Positions 1-7,310 of a stretch of DNA of 39,831 bases are shown one piece after another. Numbering within the stretch: position 1 is the stretch's first letter; each line of letters begins with the position of its first letter. Source of the stretch: Desulfovibrio sp. (GTDB lineage Bacteria > Desulfobacterota > Desulfovibrionia > Desulfovibrionales > Desulfovibrionaceae); the NCBI GenBank assembly GCA_031279825.1, contig JAITHT010000032.1:1-39831 (forward strand), in the 5' to 3' direction. The notes under the pieces are model-generated. The model searched no databases. It was not told where the DNA came from and worked only from the letters and a program-made list of their open reading frames with translations. The position numbers and the translations under genes were made by a program.

Positions 1-366
1 TTTTACGTGTAAAACTGAATGAGCATCGCCAGAGCACCCGGACAGGCCCACACAGACCCAGCAGAGAGCGCACGAAGTTCCCGATGTGAATAGTTAAGCG
101 GAGTAAGGAATTTTGCGGACAGAGATTGTCCTAGAGGGCTTCCCTTGGTCAGTTCATATTTTGACCGAAAAGGAAAGGGAGGGAACACATTTCAGCTTTC
201 GGACTGGTCAAAACCTTTCAGTGTACCAAGGCCAAGTCCGAAAAGTGAACATGTAAAAAAGTATGGCAGAATAAGGATTTTTGCGGATTGCAGAAACGAG
301 AAAAGGGAGTTTACTTTCGCAAACGCCCTTTGGGGTATCTCATAACATATTGAAATTATTTGAAAA
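1..366. other. Unassigned left-end region, no supported gene
   Basis: No open frame in this stretch has a recognisable protein family, a convincing ribosome-binding site or the GC-rich third positions of the neighbouring genes. The two short frames at 3-188 (minus) and 145-345 (plus) overlap each other and look incidental. The DNA is less GC-rich than the coding parts of the window. It could be the far end of an intergenic region or decayed DNA next to the tRNA-Pro gene. Confidence 0.4.
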
Positions 367-443
367 TGGTCGTGATGAAAGGATTTGAACCTTCGACCCC
401 CTGAACCCCATTCAGGTGCGCTCCCAGACTGCGCTACATCCCG
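367..443 (-). tRNA. tRNA-Pro (anticodon GGG)
   Basis: Read on the minus strand this is a 77-nt tRNA. The D arm pairs GCGC with GCGC, the anticodon arm is CCTGA-ATGGGGT-TCAGG giving anticodon GGG (reads CCC, and CCU by wobble), the T arm is GAAGG-TTCAAAT-CCTTT, and the 3' CCA is encoded (367-369). The body is nearly the same as standard proteobacterial tRNA-Pro(GGG). The acceptor stem is CGGGATG with CATCACG, which leaves one G-A mismatch at the third pair; a normal tRNA-Pro would pair there. A functional tRNA is still likely, but the mismatch is real in this sequence. Confidence 0.9.
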
Positions 444-541
444 ATTTCCAACAATTTCAACTAGTTCTTTCTTTCTGGATGTGCGTTGGAGTCAATTTTT
501 TTTGCTCCTGCCTTGGTGCTTCCTGAGTGGGTAGAACTAGT

Positions 542-580
542 ACCCCATTCAGGTGCGCTTCCAAGCTGCGCTACATCCCG
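542..580 (-). pseudogene. Truncated tRNA-Pro copy (5' half only)
   Basis: About 100 bp upstream of the tRNA-Pro gene, on the same strand, lies a second copy of its 5' half: acceptor strand CGGGATG, D arm GCGC..GCGC and the 5' side of the anticodon arm up to GGGGT. The similarity ends inside the anticodon loop and no T arm follows. It differs from the intact gene in the D loop (AGCTTGGAA against AGTCTGGGA). It could be a decayed tandem duplicate or a scar of site-specific recombination at the anticodon loop. Confidence 0.75.
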
Positions 581-832
581 ACAAGGGGGAATATCTACTC
601 AGATAATAGTCCGAAGTCAACCCTCATGTGGATTTTTCCCGAAAAATAACCGCTTACCGAAATTTTCACCTTATAGCCCGCACGCTTTATTTGAGAAAAG
701 ATCAACCGCAAAAAAGGAAGGGGAATACGCCGGGGGAAAATACTCTAGATATAGTATAAAATTTTACTAGACTTTCTGTAACGGATACTATATCCTTTGC
801 AGCACAAGCATGGTATATTCAGGAGGATAGTT

Positions 833-1369
833 ATGAGACTGCGCGTTATGTTCTCCGTCGCTCTGATGCTGGTCGCGTCGGCGTCTCTTGCCTTTGCTGA
901 ACCCGCCACTTCCGTAAACGCGGATATAGCCGGGGGTGACAGCGATTCCATGGCCTATTCCTTGAATATAGCCCAAAAATATGCTCCATGGTTTTCCAAC
1001 GGCGCTTTCGAATGCGGCCCTGTTGCGGAAATCGGCGGTCATGCCTGGATAGACAATACATCGCATGAGGATACCGTATGGGGAGCCCATATTTCTCCCG
1101 GCATCTACTTCACGCTCTTTACCGACGCGTCCATCCGTCCCTTTATGTCCGTCAAAGTGGGAGGAGCGCTGAACAGCCGGGATCACATGGATGATCGCAA
1201 CTTCGGCAGCCATTTGCTGTTCAGAACCCGGGGGAGCGTCGGGGCGTCCTTCGGCGAAAATTACCGACATACGCTCCAGGGCAGCTATACTCATTATTCC
1301 ACCTGGGGAATTACCAGAACCAATGACGGATACGGCACTTACGGCGTCTCATACGGCTATTCTTTCTAG
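833..1369 (+). CDS. PagL-like outer membrane protein (acyloxyacyl hydrolase family)
   Basis: A 178-residue protein with a signal peptide (residues 1-22, cleavage after AFA) followed by alternating hydrophobic beta-strand segments ending in an aromatic residue (GYSF), the usual end of an outer membrane barrel. The C-terminal HYSTWGI (His154, Ser156) matches the HxS motif of PagL lipid A 3-O-deacylases (PF09411), and the spacing to the C terminus also fits. The glutamate that completes the PagL catalytic triad about 12 residues later is not present in the expected place (Gly-rich NDGYGTYG instead), so activity is uncertain. The start is ATG 833, placed 7 nt after a perfect AGGAGG (821-826); an upstream TTG at 797 in the same frame lacks such support. 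A family A repeat begins directly after the stop. Confidence 0.65.
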   Translation: MRLRVMFSVALMLVASASLAFAEPATSVNADIAGGDSDSMAYSLNIAQKYAPWFSNGAFECGPVAEIGGHAWIDNTSHEDTVWGAHISPGIYFTLFTDASIRPFMSVKVGGALNSRDHMDDRNFGSHLLFRTRGSVGASFGENYRHTLQGSYTHYSTWGITRTNDGYGTYGVSYGYSF

Positions 1370-1495
1370 AGCGGACTAACTTTGAAACGTTGCACTCGTC
1401 GCCCTCGGCGAAAACAAGTTTCGCCTGTTCCTCGTGCACGAGAGCCGGCGCTTACGCTGTCGGTTGCCAGAGCATTTTCAAAGTGAAAATACTCC
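1370..1495 (+). repeat. Family A hairpin repeat, copy 1
   Basis: Starts directly behind the stop codon of the PagL-like gene. It contains the central hairpin GGCGAAAACAAGTTTCGCC, a GC-rich middle and the palindrome GAGCATTTTCAAAGTGAAAATACTC. It is nearly identical over more than 100 bp to the copy behind fliD (6152-6277) and to inverted copies at 10106, 29408 and 39711. The hairpins could act as a transcription terminator or protect the mRNA 3' end. Confidence 0.85.
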
Positions 1496-1602
1496 GGGGC
1501 CGGCGCCATATCTTTAAAAATTATGCATTTCGCCTGTGCCTGCGGGCGCGCGGAACTGTCGCCGCGAGAGCGATTTATTTCACCCCCCACCCGACGGTCT
1601 CT

Positions 1603-2733
1603 TCACAGATGGGCGGCATCCTCCCCCAGATTCCAGCCGGGCATGTCAAGGGCTGAAAATCCGGGAAAGGTTACCTTAGCGTGATGCAGATAAAAAAAAG
1701 ACGCGCTCTTTTCCCGTAGCGCCGCCCGGGGAGAATACAGCCGATCGCCCACCAGAGGAAAACCCGCGGCGGCCAAATGTGCGCGAATCTGATGGCGCGC
1801 GCCGCGCGCAATCTGCACATGGGCCAGGGTGGCCGCGATTCCGGATGCTCCCTCTCGGCATCCCGCCGCGGAAGAAGCGTCCACCGGTCCATCCTCCCCA
1901 ACTCCCCCCCTGCCTTCCACCGCCGCCAGAGGGCTTACCCTGGTATGCCGGGCGCCGTCGGATTCCTCTTCGTCCAGCACCCGCGTCACCCGGGCATCCG
2001 TCGCCAGACGTTTCGTGATCACGATGGGATACGGCAAACTTCCCCGCAGTACGGCGAAATAGTGCTTACACGCCAGTCCTTGCCGCTCCGCCACGCGAAA
2101 ACGTCCGGCCGCCTCGCCGTTCATAGCGCCCAGTACAATGCCGGAAGTATCCCTGTCCAGACGGGTAAGCAGGACGGGCAAAGAAGACGCGCCGCCGCAA
2201 AACGCCTCCGTCAATCGACAATCTTTCCAGAGGCGCTCCCAATAAACGGGCAGAAGCGCTTCCAGACTCGCCGCCCGGCCGCCCGCGATATGAGCGCTAT
2301 GCAGGCCGCGAGGCTTGTGCAGAGCGACAAAGTCTTTACTTGCGGCCACAAGGCGCACAGCGGCGACAAAAGACGCTTCCGGCACAGCCTCCTGCCGTAA
2401 ATCGAACTGCCGGTCGTTCCGGAGACACGGCCACGGGAGGGAAAGAAAGGCGTCGGGAAAAGAGGCGCCCGCGCATGCCTTTGCTATGACCTTCGTCAGA
2501 TCTTCCACTCCGGCGCGGCCGTCAACGGGGACAATCCGGACGCAATCCCCTGCAAGCACGGCAAAACCCGGCGCCCGATCACGGCCGTTCACCATAACCC
2601 GGCACCATGTCCATAAACGCCTGCGCCCCCGCAAGCCCATGCCCGGCAGAAAAAAAGCCAGTGCGGCGTCCAGGCGCATCCCCCGACCTTCAGGGGGAAC
2701 CAGGAACGACGGAGCAAGGCCGCGGCTATGCAT
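1603..2733 (-). CDS. RluA-family 23S rRNA pseudouridine synthase
   Basis: A 376-residue protein that would convert uridine to pseudouridine in RNA. An S4-like RNA-binding segment (residues about 18-70) precedes the RluA catalytic domain. The catalytic motif RLDRDTSG (191-198, nucleophile Asp193) is intact, KPRGLHS precedes it, and the C-terminal GARHQIRAHLAAAGFPLVGDRLY is typical of the RluA/RluC/RluD group. The open frame extends upstream to 2952, but that part is read through a family B repeat and is Arg-rich in an unlikely way. ATG 2733 is chosen because the S4 segment starts right after it. No good Shine-Dalgarno is seen, so translation may be coupled to the lipoprotein that ends 8 bp upstream. 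Which uridine is modified cannot be said; a low-complexity insertion lies around residues 255-290. Confidence 0.85.
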   Translation of the reverse strand: MHSRGLAPSFLVPPEGRGMRLDAALAFFLPGMGLRGRRRLWTWCRVMVNGRDRAPGFAVLAGDCVRIVPVDGRAGVEDLTKVIAKACAGASFPDAFLSLPWPCLRNDRQFDLRQEAVPEASFVAAVRLVAASKDFVALHKPRGLHSAHIAGGRAASLEALLPVYWERLWKDCRLTEAFCGGASSLPVLLTRLDRDTSGIVLGAMNGEAAGRFRVAERQGLACKHYFAVLRGSLPYPIVITKRLATDARVTRVLDEEESDGARHTRVSPLAAVEGRGGVGEDGPVDASSAAGCREGASGIAATLAHVQIARGARHQIRAHLAAAGFPLVGDRLYSPRAALREKSASFFYLHHAKVTFPGFSALDMPGWNLGEDAAHL

Positions 2734-2741
2734 GGCAACGG

Positions 2742-2891
2742 CTAATGCCGGACGCCGCCGACGGCGACATCGTACTGGCCGCGAACCTGCGTCCGCGCGC
2801 AGGCGCTGAGTCCGACGCACAGCAGCAGAACGCAGAAGACGCGCAACCATACGCCTGAGGAAAAGTATCGTGTATTTTTTGCATGCATCAT
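2742..2891 (-). CDS. Small lipoprotein
   Basis: A 49-residue protein with a basic N terminus, a hydrophobic stretch (residues about 16-30) and a lipobox LSAC with Cys31 as the lipidation site, leaving a mature peptide of only 19 residues. It would be anchored in a membrane by the lipid. The start is ATG 2891 or the adjacent ATG 2888; both are preceded by AAGGAAG, which belongs to the family B repeat, so the repeat supplies the ribosome-binding site. It ends 8 bp before the pseudouridine synthase start and the two are probably cotranscribed. Very small lipoproteins are common in Desulfovibrio, but no function can be assigned. Confidence 0.6.
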   Translation of the reverse strand: MMHAKNTRYFSSGVWLRVFCVLLLCVGLSACARTQVRGQYDVAVGGVRH

Positions 2892-2978
2892 CAGAACTTC
2901 CTTTGTGGTCTGAAACCCCTGCCGCAAGGCCATATAGCCCCGACCCCGCCATGAAGGCCTTCGCTACCTCATTTGGAT
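2890..2978 (-). repeat. Family B mobile repeat, copy 1 (short form, 89 bp)
   Basis: On the minus strand it begins ATCCAAATGAGGTAGCGAAG and ends GGAAGTTCTGAT, the same borders as the copies at 18166, 21540 and 29151. It lacks the internal segment found in the longer copies. Its 3' end provides the Shine-Dalgarno and the start region of the small lipoprotein. Confidence 0.8.
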
Positions 2979-3426
2979 GCAGCGCTCCTTACGCGAATAC
3001 AGTATCAGCGACGCGACGTGAGTATCCTGCACAGGCAAAGCCGTCCCTGACACATACCCCGAATCCTTCCGTCACTCAAGCCATCTTCAAGTTCTACGTA
3101 CAGACCTCGTCCGCCGTACGGCAAAAAACGCCTTCCGCGCCTTGCGCCCCGCGAAATGCTCCGGCGGCGCCGAATAAAGCGCGGCGGCGCTCGCGAAATT
3201 GGCGCAGACGGGCTTTGCTCGCCGTGAAACGGCAATTCCATGGCGAAAACGCTCTCAACGACGCTAAATATTTCCGCCGCCGTGCCGATATAACAGGCAG
3301 GCGGAAGACTGCCGCGTCGGTACGGGTTACGCGCTCAGTCATGTTGGCATCAAGCTTGCTTGCAGGCCACAAAGACTCCTGAACAGAACACCATACCGGG
3401 CAATTTTTTCCCACCGGAGAATCTCC
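2979..3426. other. Intergenic region upstream of fliD
   Basis: A 448-bp gap between the family B repeat and fliD. Apart from the doubtful minus-strand frames noted at 3094-3342, it holds the fliD Shine-Dalgarno GGAG at about 3416. No convincing sigma-70, sigma-54 or sigma-28 promoter was found by eye. Confidence 0.4.
3094..3342 (-). CDS. Possible small hypothetical protein (weak)
   Basis: An 82-residue frame starting MTERVTRTDAAVFRLP and ending in a Cys-containing tail. It is Arg- and Ala-rich, has no recognised domain and no clear Shine-Dalgarno. Another minus frame (3005-3241) overlaps it and looks equally plausible by codon use, so this 450-bp stretch between the lipoprotein and fliD may hold a frameshifted or decayed gene. 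No known function is offered. Confidence 0.22.
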   Translation of the reverse strand: MTERVTRTDAAVFRLPVISARRRKYLASLRAFSPWNCRFTASKARLRQFRERRRALFGAAGAFRGAQGAEGVFCRTADEVCT

Positions 3427-6150
3427 ATGGTACAATACGCATCCGGCAGCATAAAATTCAGCGGACTCGGCAGCGACACCGACTGGCAGGACGTGATCAA
3501 CAAGCTGTATTCCATAGAATCCCGCCACGCCAATCAACTACTCAAATGGAAAGAGGACTGGCAACAGCGCCTTGAGGCCTTCCGGCTGATCCGTACGGAA
3601 ATGCTCAACATGCAGACCGCCCTGAGCAGCATAAACTCCGTCAACAAATTTCTGGTGAAGACCGCCGCCAGTTCCAACGACAAGGTCGCCACCGCCGTCG
3701 CCGGCGCCGATGCCCTGAACGGCACCTATACCCTGGAGGTGAACAGCCTCGCCTCCCAGTACTCCTGGAGCATGAACACCAACCTGTTCGACAAAAACGA
3801 CGTGATCTGCACCGATCCCGGCGGCGGGACGTTCCAGTACAGCTACCAGGGCGCGCAGCGCACCCTGCACATACCGCCGGGCACCACCCTTGAGGGTCTG
3901 AAGAACACCATCAACAACGACTCCCTGAACCGCGGCGTCAGAGCGCAGCTCATCACCACCCAGACCGGCATCGTCTTTCAGTTGAACAGCAAGGACACCG
4001 GCAGCGCCAACACCCTGATCCTGCAAAATACCGACAACATACTCCCCTTCGGCCCCATGAGCTTCAGCAGCCAAAAGTATGACGAGCAGCCGGGCAGGGT
4101 CTCCCTGACGACTCCCTTCTCATCGATGACTGACTTCATCAACAGCACCGGCTCCACCCAGACCTTCGTCTTCACCATCGACGGAAAAAAGGCGAGCATA
4201 GCCGTGCCCGACGGCGCGACCATCCAGGATCTCGTGGACGACATCAACGCTTGGGGCGCGGCCAACGTCCCCTCCCATAACGGCGAACCGATCGCCTCCC
4301 TGACCGGCACCGGACCGTATACCTTCACTCTGGCGAAAAGGGATTCCGTCTACGGCGCGGGCACGTACAGCGACGATTTGCTGAACGCGCTCACCACGAG
4401 CTACGCGAGCGCCGGCGATCCGATCGCCGCAGGCGCCGCCGGCGACTACGACTTTGAGATCATCGGTCCGACTGGCGCTCCTATGACCGTCTCCACCGGC
4501 GCCTTCGGCGGCGGGACGCTTAGCGCTCTGCGCAATTTCCTGCAAGGGGAGGCTGACGCCGTCACCTCAGGCATGGGCGTCAGCACCACCGTCAGCATCA
4601 TCGACGATCCCGCAAATCCCGGCAAGGTCAAGTTGAGCTTCGGTCCGGTGGTCAACGACACGTTGCGAGGCATCATGACCAACCCGTACGGCGCCGTTAC
4701 CGATGTCGTCGATACAAGCTCCGGCCCCCTGCAGATCCAGCTCACTCTCACCAATTCCGATCTGCCGGGACAGGCCGGAGACACTATGACCATCAACATA
4801 CCCCAAAACGCGCCGCTCACCATCGGACAACTGTGCGACACCCTCAATCAGGGGCTGGGGAGGAGGGGCACGGCCAAGCTGGTGTCCATCGGCGGCGGGC
4901 AATTCGAGATGGTCATCGAGACCAAAAGCGCCGGCCACAGCGTCACCGTGAACAAGGGCACCTTGAGTTCCATGTCGTACGAACTCCCGGTGAACTCAAG
5001 CGGCTGGCTGGCCGTAGAAGGCGTGAACGCGGAAATCCGGGTGAACGGCTGGCCCGCCCCGCCGGAGTACGTGGAATCGGCCAGCAACAGCATCGCCGCG
5101 GGCGACATCATCGAAGGCCTGAGCCTGACCCTGCGTTCGGTGGGCAGCACCGTCATCACCGTCGCCAACGATATGCAGAAAATAGCCGACAACGTCACCA
5201 CCTTTGTTTCGGCCGTCAACAGCTTCCGTACGCTGCTGCAAAGTCTGACGCAGGTTACCGAAGACAAAAAAACTCTGGACCCCGGATATTCCGACTCGCT
5301 TTTTGAAATGCAAAAAGGGTCTATCCTGACGGGCAACTACGGCGTCCAGCTTATCAGTTCGCGCATGAAGTCGGCCGTGGCCCAAGCCGCCCTGGGCTTC
5401 GTGCGCCAGAGCAAGGATCCACTCACCGGCTACGTGAGCGGCGACGTCTTCTCCTCTCTGGCGGAAATAGGCATCACCACCAACGCCTCTCAGGGGAACG
5501 CCAACTACGGCCTGCTGGACATCAACACCATCCCCGGACTCCATGGACTGAGGACTCTGGAGGAGGCCCTGACGCAAAATGCGGAGGCGGTGGCCAAATA
5601 CTTTTCCACCGCAGGCGAAGGAGTGAGCAACACCCCGCATCTCTTTCAGTACAGTTCCCATCTCATGGGTGTGGCCCAGCCGGGCACCTATGACGTGCAG
5701 TATGCCATCGACTCCGCCGGCGACATCATATCCGCCTCTATCAACGGCAAGGCGGCCAGTATAGATAACAGCAACAGACAAATAACGCTGCTCGCTCCCG
5801 CCGGCGACCCGGCCCGAAGCATAGCGCTGAACATTTACGACCTGAACACCGGCACGCACCAGGGCTCCGTAAGCATCAAGGAAGGCAAGGTCAACGAACT
5901 CCTTTCCATGATGAACGGCTCCGAGGGTATGCTCGGCACCAACGGAACGCTGGCCAATCTTGAAAAGAACTACCAGACGATCATTGATAATATAGACAAA
6001 AAAATCGAGCAGGAAGACGCCCGCCTGAGCAAATGGCAGCGGACCATGAACATGAAGTTCTCCCGCCTTGAAACCCTTTTGGGCACATATAACAGGCTCA
6101 ATGAAGGTCTGAAGAGCCAAATTACCCAGCTCAACAAGAGCGACAACTAA
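3427..6150 (+). CDS. fliD: Flagellar filament-capping protein FliD (HAP2)
   Basis: A 907-residue FliD, the cap at the tip of the flagellar filament under which flagellin polymerises. The N-terminal FliD_N region (residues about 10-110, with FSGLGSDTDWQDVINKLYSIE and a helix rich in coiled-coil character) and the C-terminal FliD_C region (about 540-890, ending in a long coiled coil TLLGTYNRLNEGLKSQITQL) are clear. The middle (about 110-540) is an expanded Thr/Gly/Ser-rich domain; typical FliD proteins have 450-700 residues, so this is a large version with extra surface domains. ATG 3427 follows CCGGAG with good spacing. fliS lies downstream, as in most flagellar clusters, separated by a family A repeat beginning 2 nt after the stop. 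Confidence 0.95.
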   Translation: MVQYASGSIKFSGLGSDTDWQDVINKLYSIESRHANQLLKWKEDWQQRLEAFRLIRTEMLNMQTALSSINSVNKFLVKTAASSNDKVATAVAGADALNGTYTLEVNSLASQYSWSMNTNLFDKNDVICTDPGGGTFQYSYQGAQRTLHIPPGTTLEGLKNTINNDSLNRGVRAQLITTQTGIVFQLNSKDTGSANTLILQNTDNILPFGPMSFSSQKYDEQPGRVSLTTPFSSMTDFINSTGSTQTFVFTIDGKKASIAVPDGATIQDLVDDINAWGAANVPSHNGEPIASLTGTGPYTFTLAKRDSVYGAGTYSDDLLNALTTSYASAGDPIAAGAAGDYDFEIIGPTGAPMTVSTGAFGGGTLSALRNFLQGEADAVTSGMGVSTTVSIIDDPANPGKVKLSFGPVVNDTLRGIMTNPYGAVTDVVDTSSGPLQIQLTLTNSDLPGQAGDTMTINIPQNAPLTIGQLCDTLNQGLGRRGTAKLVSIGGGQFEMVIETKSAGHSVTVNKGTLSSMSYELPVNSSGWLAVEGVNAEIRVNGWPAPPEYVESASNSIAAGDIIEGLSLTLRSVGSTVITVANDMQKIADNVTTFVSAVNSFRTLLQSLTQVTEDKKTLDPGYSDSLFEMQKGSILTGNYGVQLISSRMKSAVAQAALGFVRQSKDPLTGYVSGDVFSSLAEIGITTNASQGNANYGLLDINTIPGLHGLRTLEEALTQNAEAVAKYFSTAGEGVSNTPHLFQYSSHLMGVAQPGTYDVQYAIDSAGDIISASINGKAASIDNSNRQITLLAPAGDPARSIALNIYDLNTGTHQGSVSIKEGKVNELLSMMNGSEGMLGTNGTLANLEKNYQTIIDNIDKKIEQEDARLSKWQRTMNMKFSRLETLLGTYNRLNEGLKSQITQLNKSDN

Positions 6151-6151
6151 T

Positions 6152-6277
6152 GCGGATTGACTTTGAAACGTTGCACTCGTCGCCCTCGGCGAAAACAAGT
6201 TTCGCCTACTCCTCGTGCATGGGAGCCGGCTCTTACGCCGCCGGTTGACAGAGCATTTTCAAAATGAAAATGCTCTT
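6152..6277 (+). repeat. Family A hairpin repeat, copy 2
   Basis: Begins 2 nt after the fliD stop codon. It has the core hairpin GGCGAAAACAAGTTTCGCC and a perfect terminal palindrome AGAGCATTTTCAAAATGAAAATGCTCT (6250-6276). It sits between fliD and fliS, two genes usually transcribed together, so if it terminates transcription it would separate their levels. Confidence 0.88.
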
Positions 6278-6295
6278 AGGTAAGGGAAAACAACC

Positions 6296-6343
6296 ATGAA
6301 AACCACATCAGCATATCGGAGCCCCCATGCAACGCGCCGCTAA
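6296..6343 (+). other. Possible 15-codon upstream reading frame overlapping the fliS start
   Basis: ATG 6296 is preceded by AAGGGA at suitable spacing and encodes MKTTSAYRSPHATRR before a TAA at 6341-6343. The frame overlaps the first codons of fliS in a different phase. It may be incidental or may couple translation of fliS to upstream initiation. Confidence 0.2.
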
Positions 6344-7037
6344 CGCCTATTTACAGACGCAGGTGACCACCACGTCTCCGGGAAATGTTCTCATCCTCCT
6401 CTATGACGGGGCCATCACCTTTCTCAACCAGGCAAAAGCGAATCTGACCGCCAATGACATGGCCGGAAAAGGCATCTCCATTTCCAAGGCTCTGGACATC
6501 CTCAACGAGTTGGACAGCGCCCTGAATATGGAAAAAGGAGGAGATCTCGCGGCCAATTTGCATAATCTTTACTTTTTCTGCAGCAGCCACCTGGTCATGG
6601 CCAACATCAAAAAAGACGCAAAGCGCATTGACGAAGTCATCAAAATCCTCAACGGACTGCGCAACGCCTACAGCGAAATCCTTTCCTCTCCCGAAGCGCA
6701 GGCCGCCGCCCAAACAGCGGCCGCCGCTATGCGCCCCACAGCCTGCCTGTCTCCCCGCGCCCAAGCGGGCGTAAGTCCGTCGGGAGGCAGCGCGCCGACG
6801 CCCGGCGCGAGTGCGCGCATACGCTACATGCACGCCGTTAACCGGCAAAATATGACAGCGGAACGAGCCTCCCCGGACGAAACCGCAAAGGCCGACCCCG
6901 AGCATAGTCAAAATACCGCCGCCGCTCCGGCGGCACCGCCGCCGGCACAGATGATCTCCACGCCGCAAAGCTTGGGAGACGCTCCCTTCATGAAAAAAAC
7001 CGGAACGGACATGTATCGTAAATTTGCGGAAAGATAA
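6327..7037 (+). CDS. fliS: Flagellar export chaperone FliS
   Basis: A 236-residue protein. Residues 1-125 match FliS, the cytoplasmic chaperone that keeps flagellin from polymerising early: ANAYLQTQVTTTSPGNVLILLYDGAITFL is the classic start, followed by the helical bundle containing LDILNELDSALNMEKGGDLAANLHNLYFF. FliS normally ends near residue 130; here an Ala/Pro/Thr-rich, probably disordered tail of about 105 residues follows. ATG 6327 has CGGAG six nt upstream. It is placed behind fliD as in other flagellar loci. Confidence 0.93.
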   Translation: MQRAANAYLQTQVTTTSPGNVLILLYDGAITFLNQAKANLTANDMAGKGISISKALDILNELDSALNMEKGGDLAANLHNLYFFCSSHLVMANIKKDAKRIDEVIKILNGLRNAYSEILSSPEAQAAAQTAAAAMRPTACLSPRAQAGVSPSGGSAPTPGASARIRYMHAVNRQNMTAERASPDETAKADPEHSQNTAAAPAAPPPAQMISTPQSLGDAPFMKKTGTDMYRKFAER

Positions 7038-7120
7038 GTGAAAAGCTTCCGGCTCCTATAGAAAAACACGGACTGACGCAGAAACACGGCAAACTGACGC
7101 GCCGCCCTGCTATTGTCGGC

Positions 7121-7149
7121 TTGATTTACATACTTCTTCAGTATACGAT
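7121..7149 (+). promoter_or_regulatory. Candidate sigma-70 promoter
   Basis: TTGATT (7121-7126) and TACGAT (7144-7149) are separated by exactly 17 bp. The downstream gene starts at 7311. A terminator-like hairpin directly follows, so this promoter would give either an attenuated or a very short transcript; it may also be chance. Confidence 0.3.
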
Positions 7150-7150
7150 A

Positions 7151-7186
7151 AAAGGGCTATCCCGGCGAGGGGCAACCCTTTTTTTC
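7151..7186 (+). terminator. Rho-independent terminator behind fliS
   Basis: AAAGGG (7151-7156) pairs with CCCTTT (7176-7181), with an inner CCC-GGCGA-GGG stem, followed by a run of T residues to 7185. It lies about 115 bp after the fliS stop and before the zinc-ribbon gene. Confidence 0.6.
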
Positions 7187-7212
7187 ATTCAGCCTTTGCT
7201 TCTTTCCAATTG

Positions 7213-7239
7213 AGAGCATTTCACATTGCACAATGCTCT
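7213..7239. repeat. Family A remnant (terminal palindrome only)
   Basis: AGAGCATT (7213-7220) and AATGCTCT (7232-7239) form an inverted repeat like the terminal palindrome of family A, but the rest of the element is missing. Confidence 0.5.
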
Positions 7240-7310
7240 ACATCCTAAGCAAGCGTTGAGCACCGTCGGACGGCAATCCAGCACGTAAACCGCCCCGGGG
7301 ACAATCACTC

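Noticed and set aside
367-1369. Integrated prophage or genomic island at tRNA-Pro
   Set aside because: No integrase or phage gene is present on either side within the window; only a 39-bp partial copy of the tRNA is seen.
2734-2952. N-terminal extension of the pseudouridine synthase
   Set aside because: It reads through a family B repeat and antiparallel to no conserved sequence; the lipoprotein occupies the same DNA in a better frame.
4996-6198. A 400-codon minus-strand frame opposite fliD
   Set aside because: Same reason: antisense to a clear FliD, no domain, and it runs into the family A repeat.
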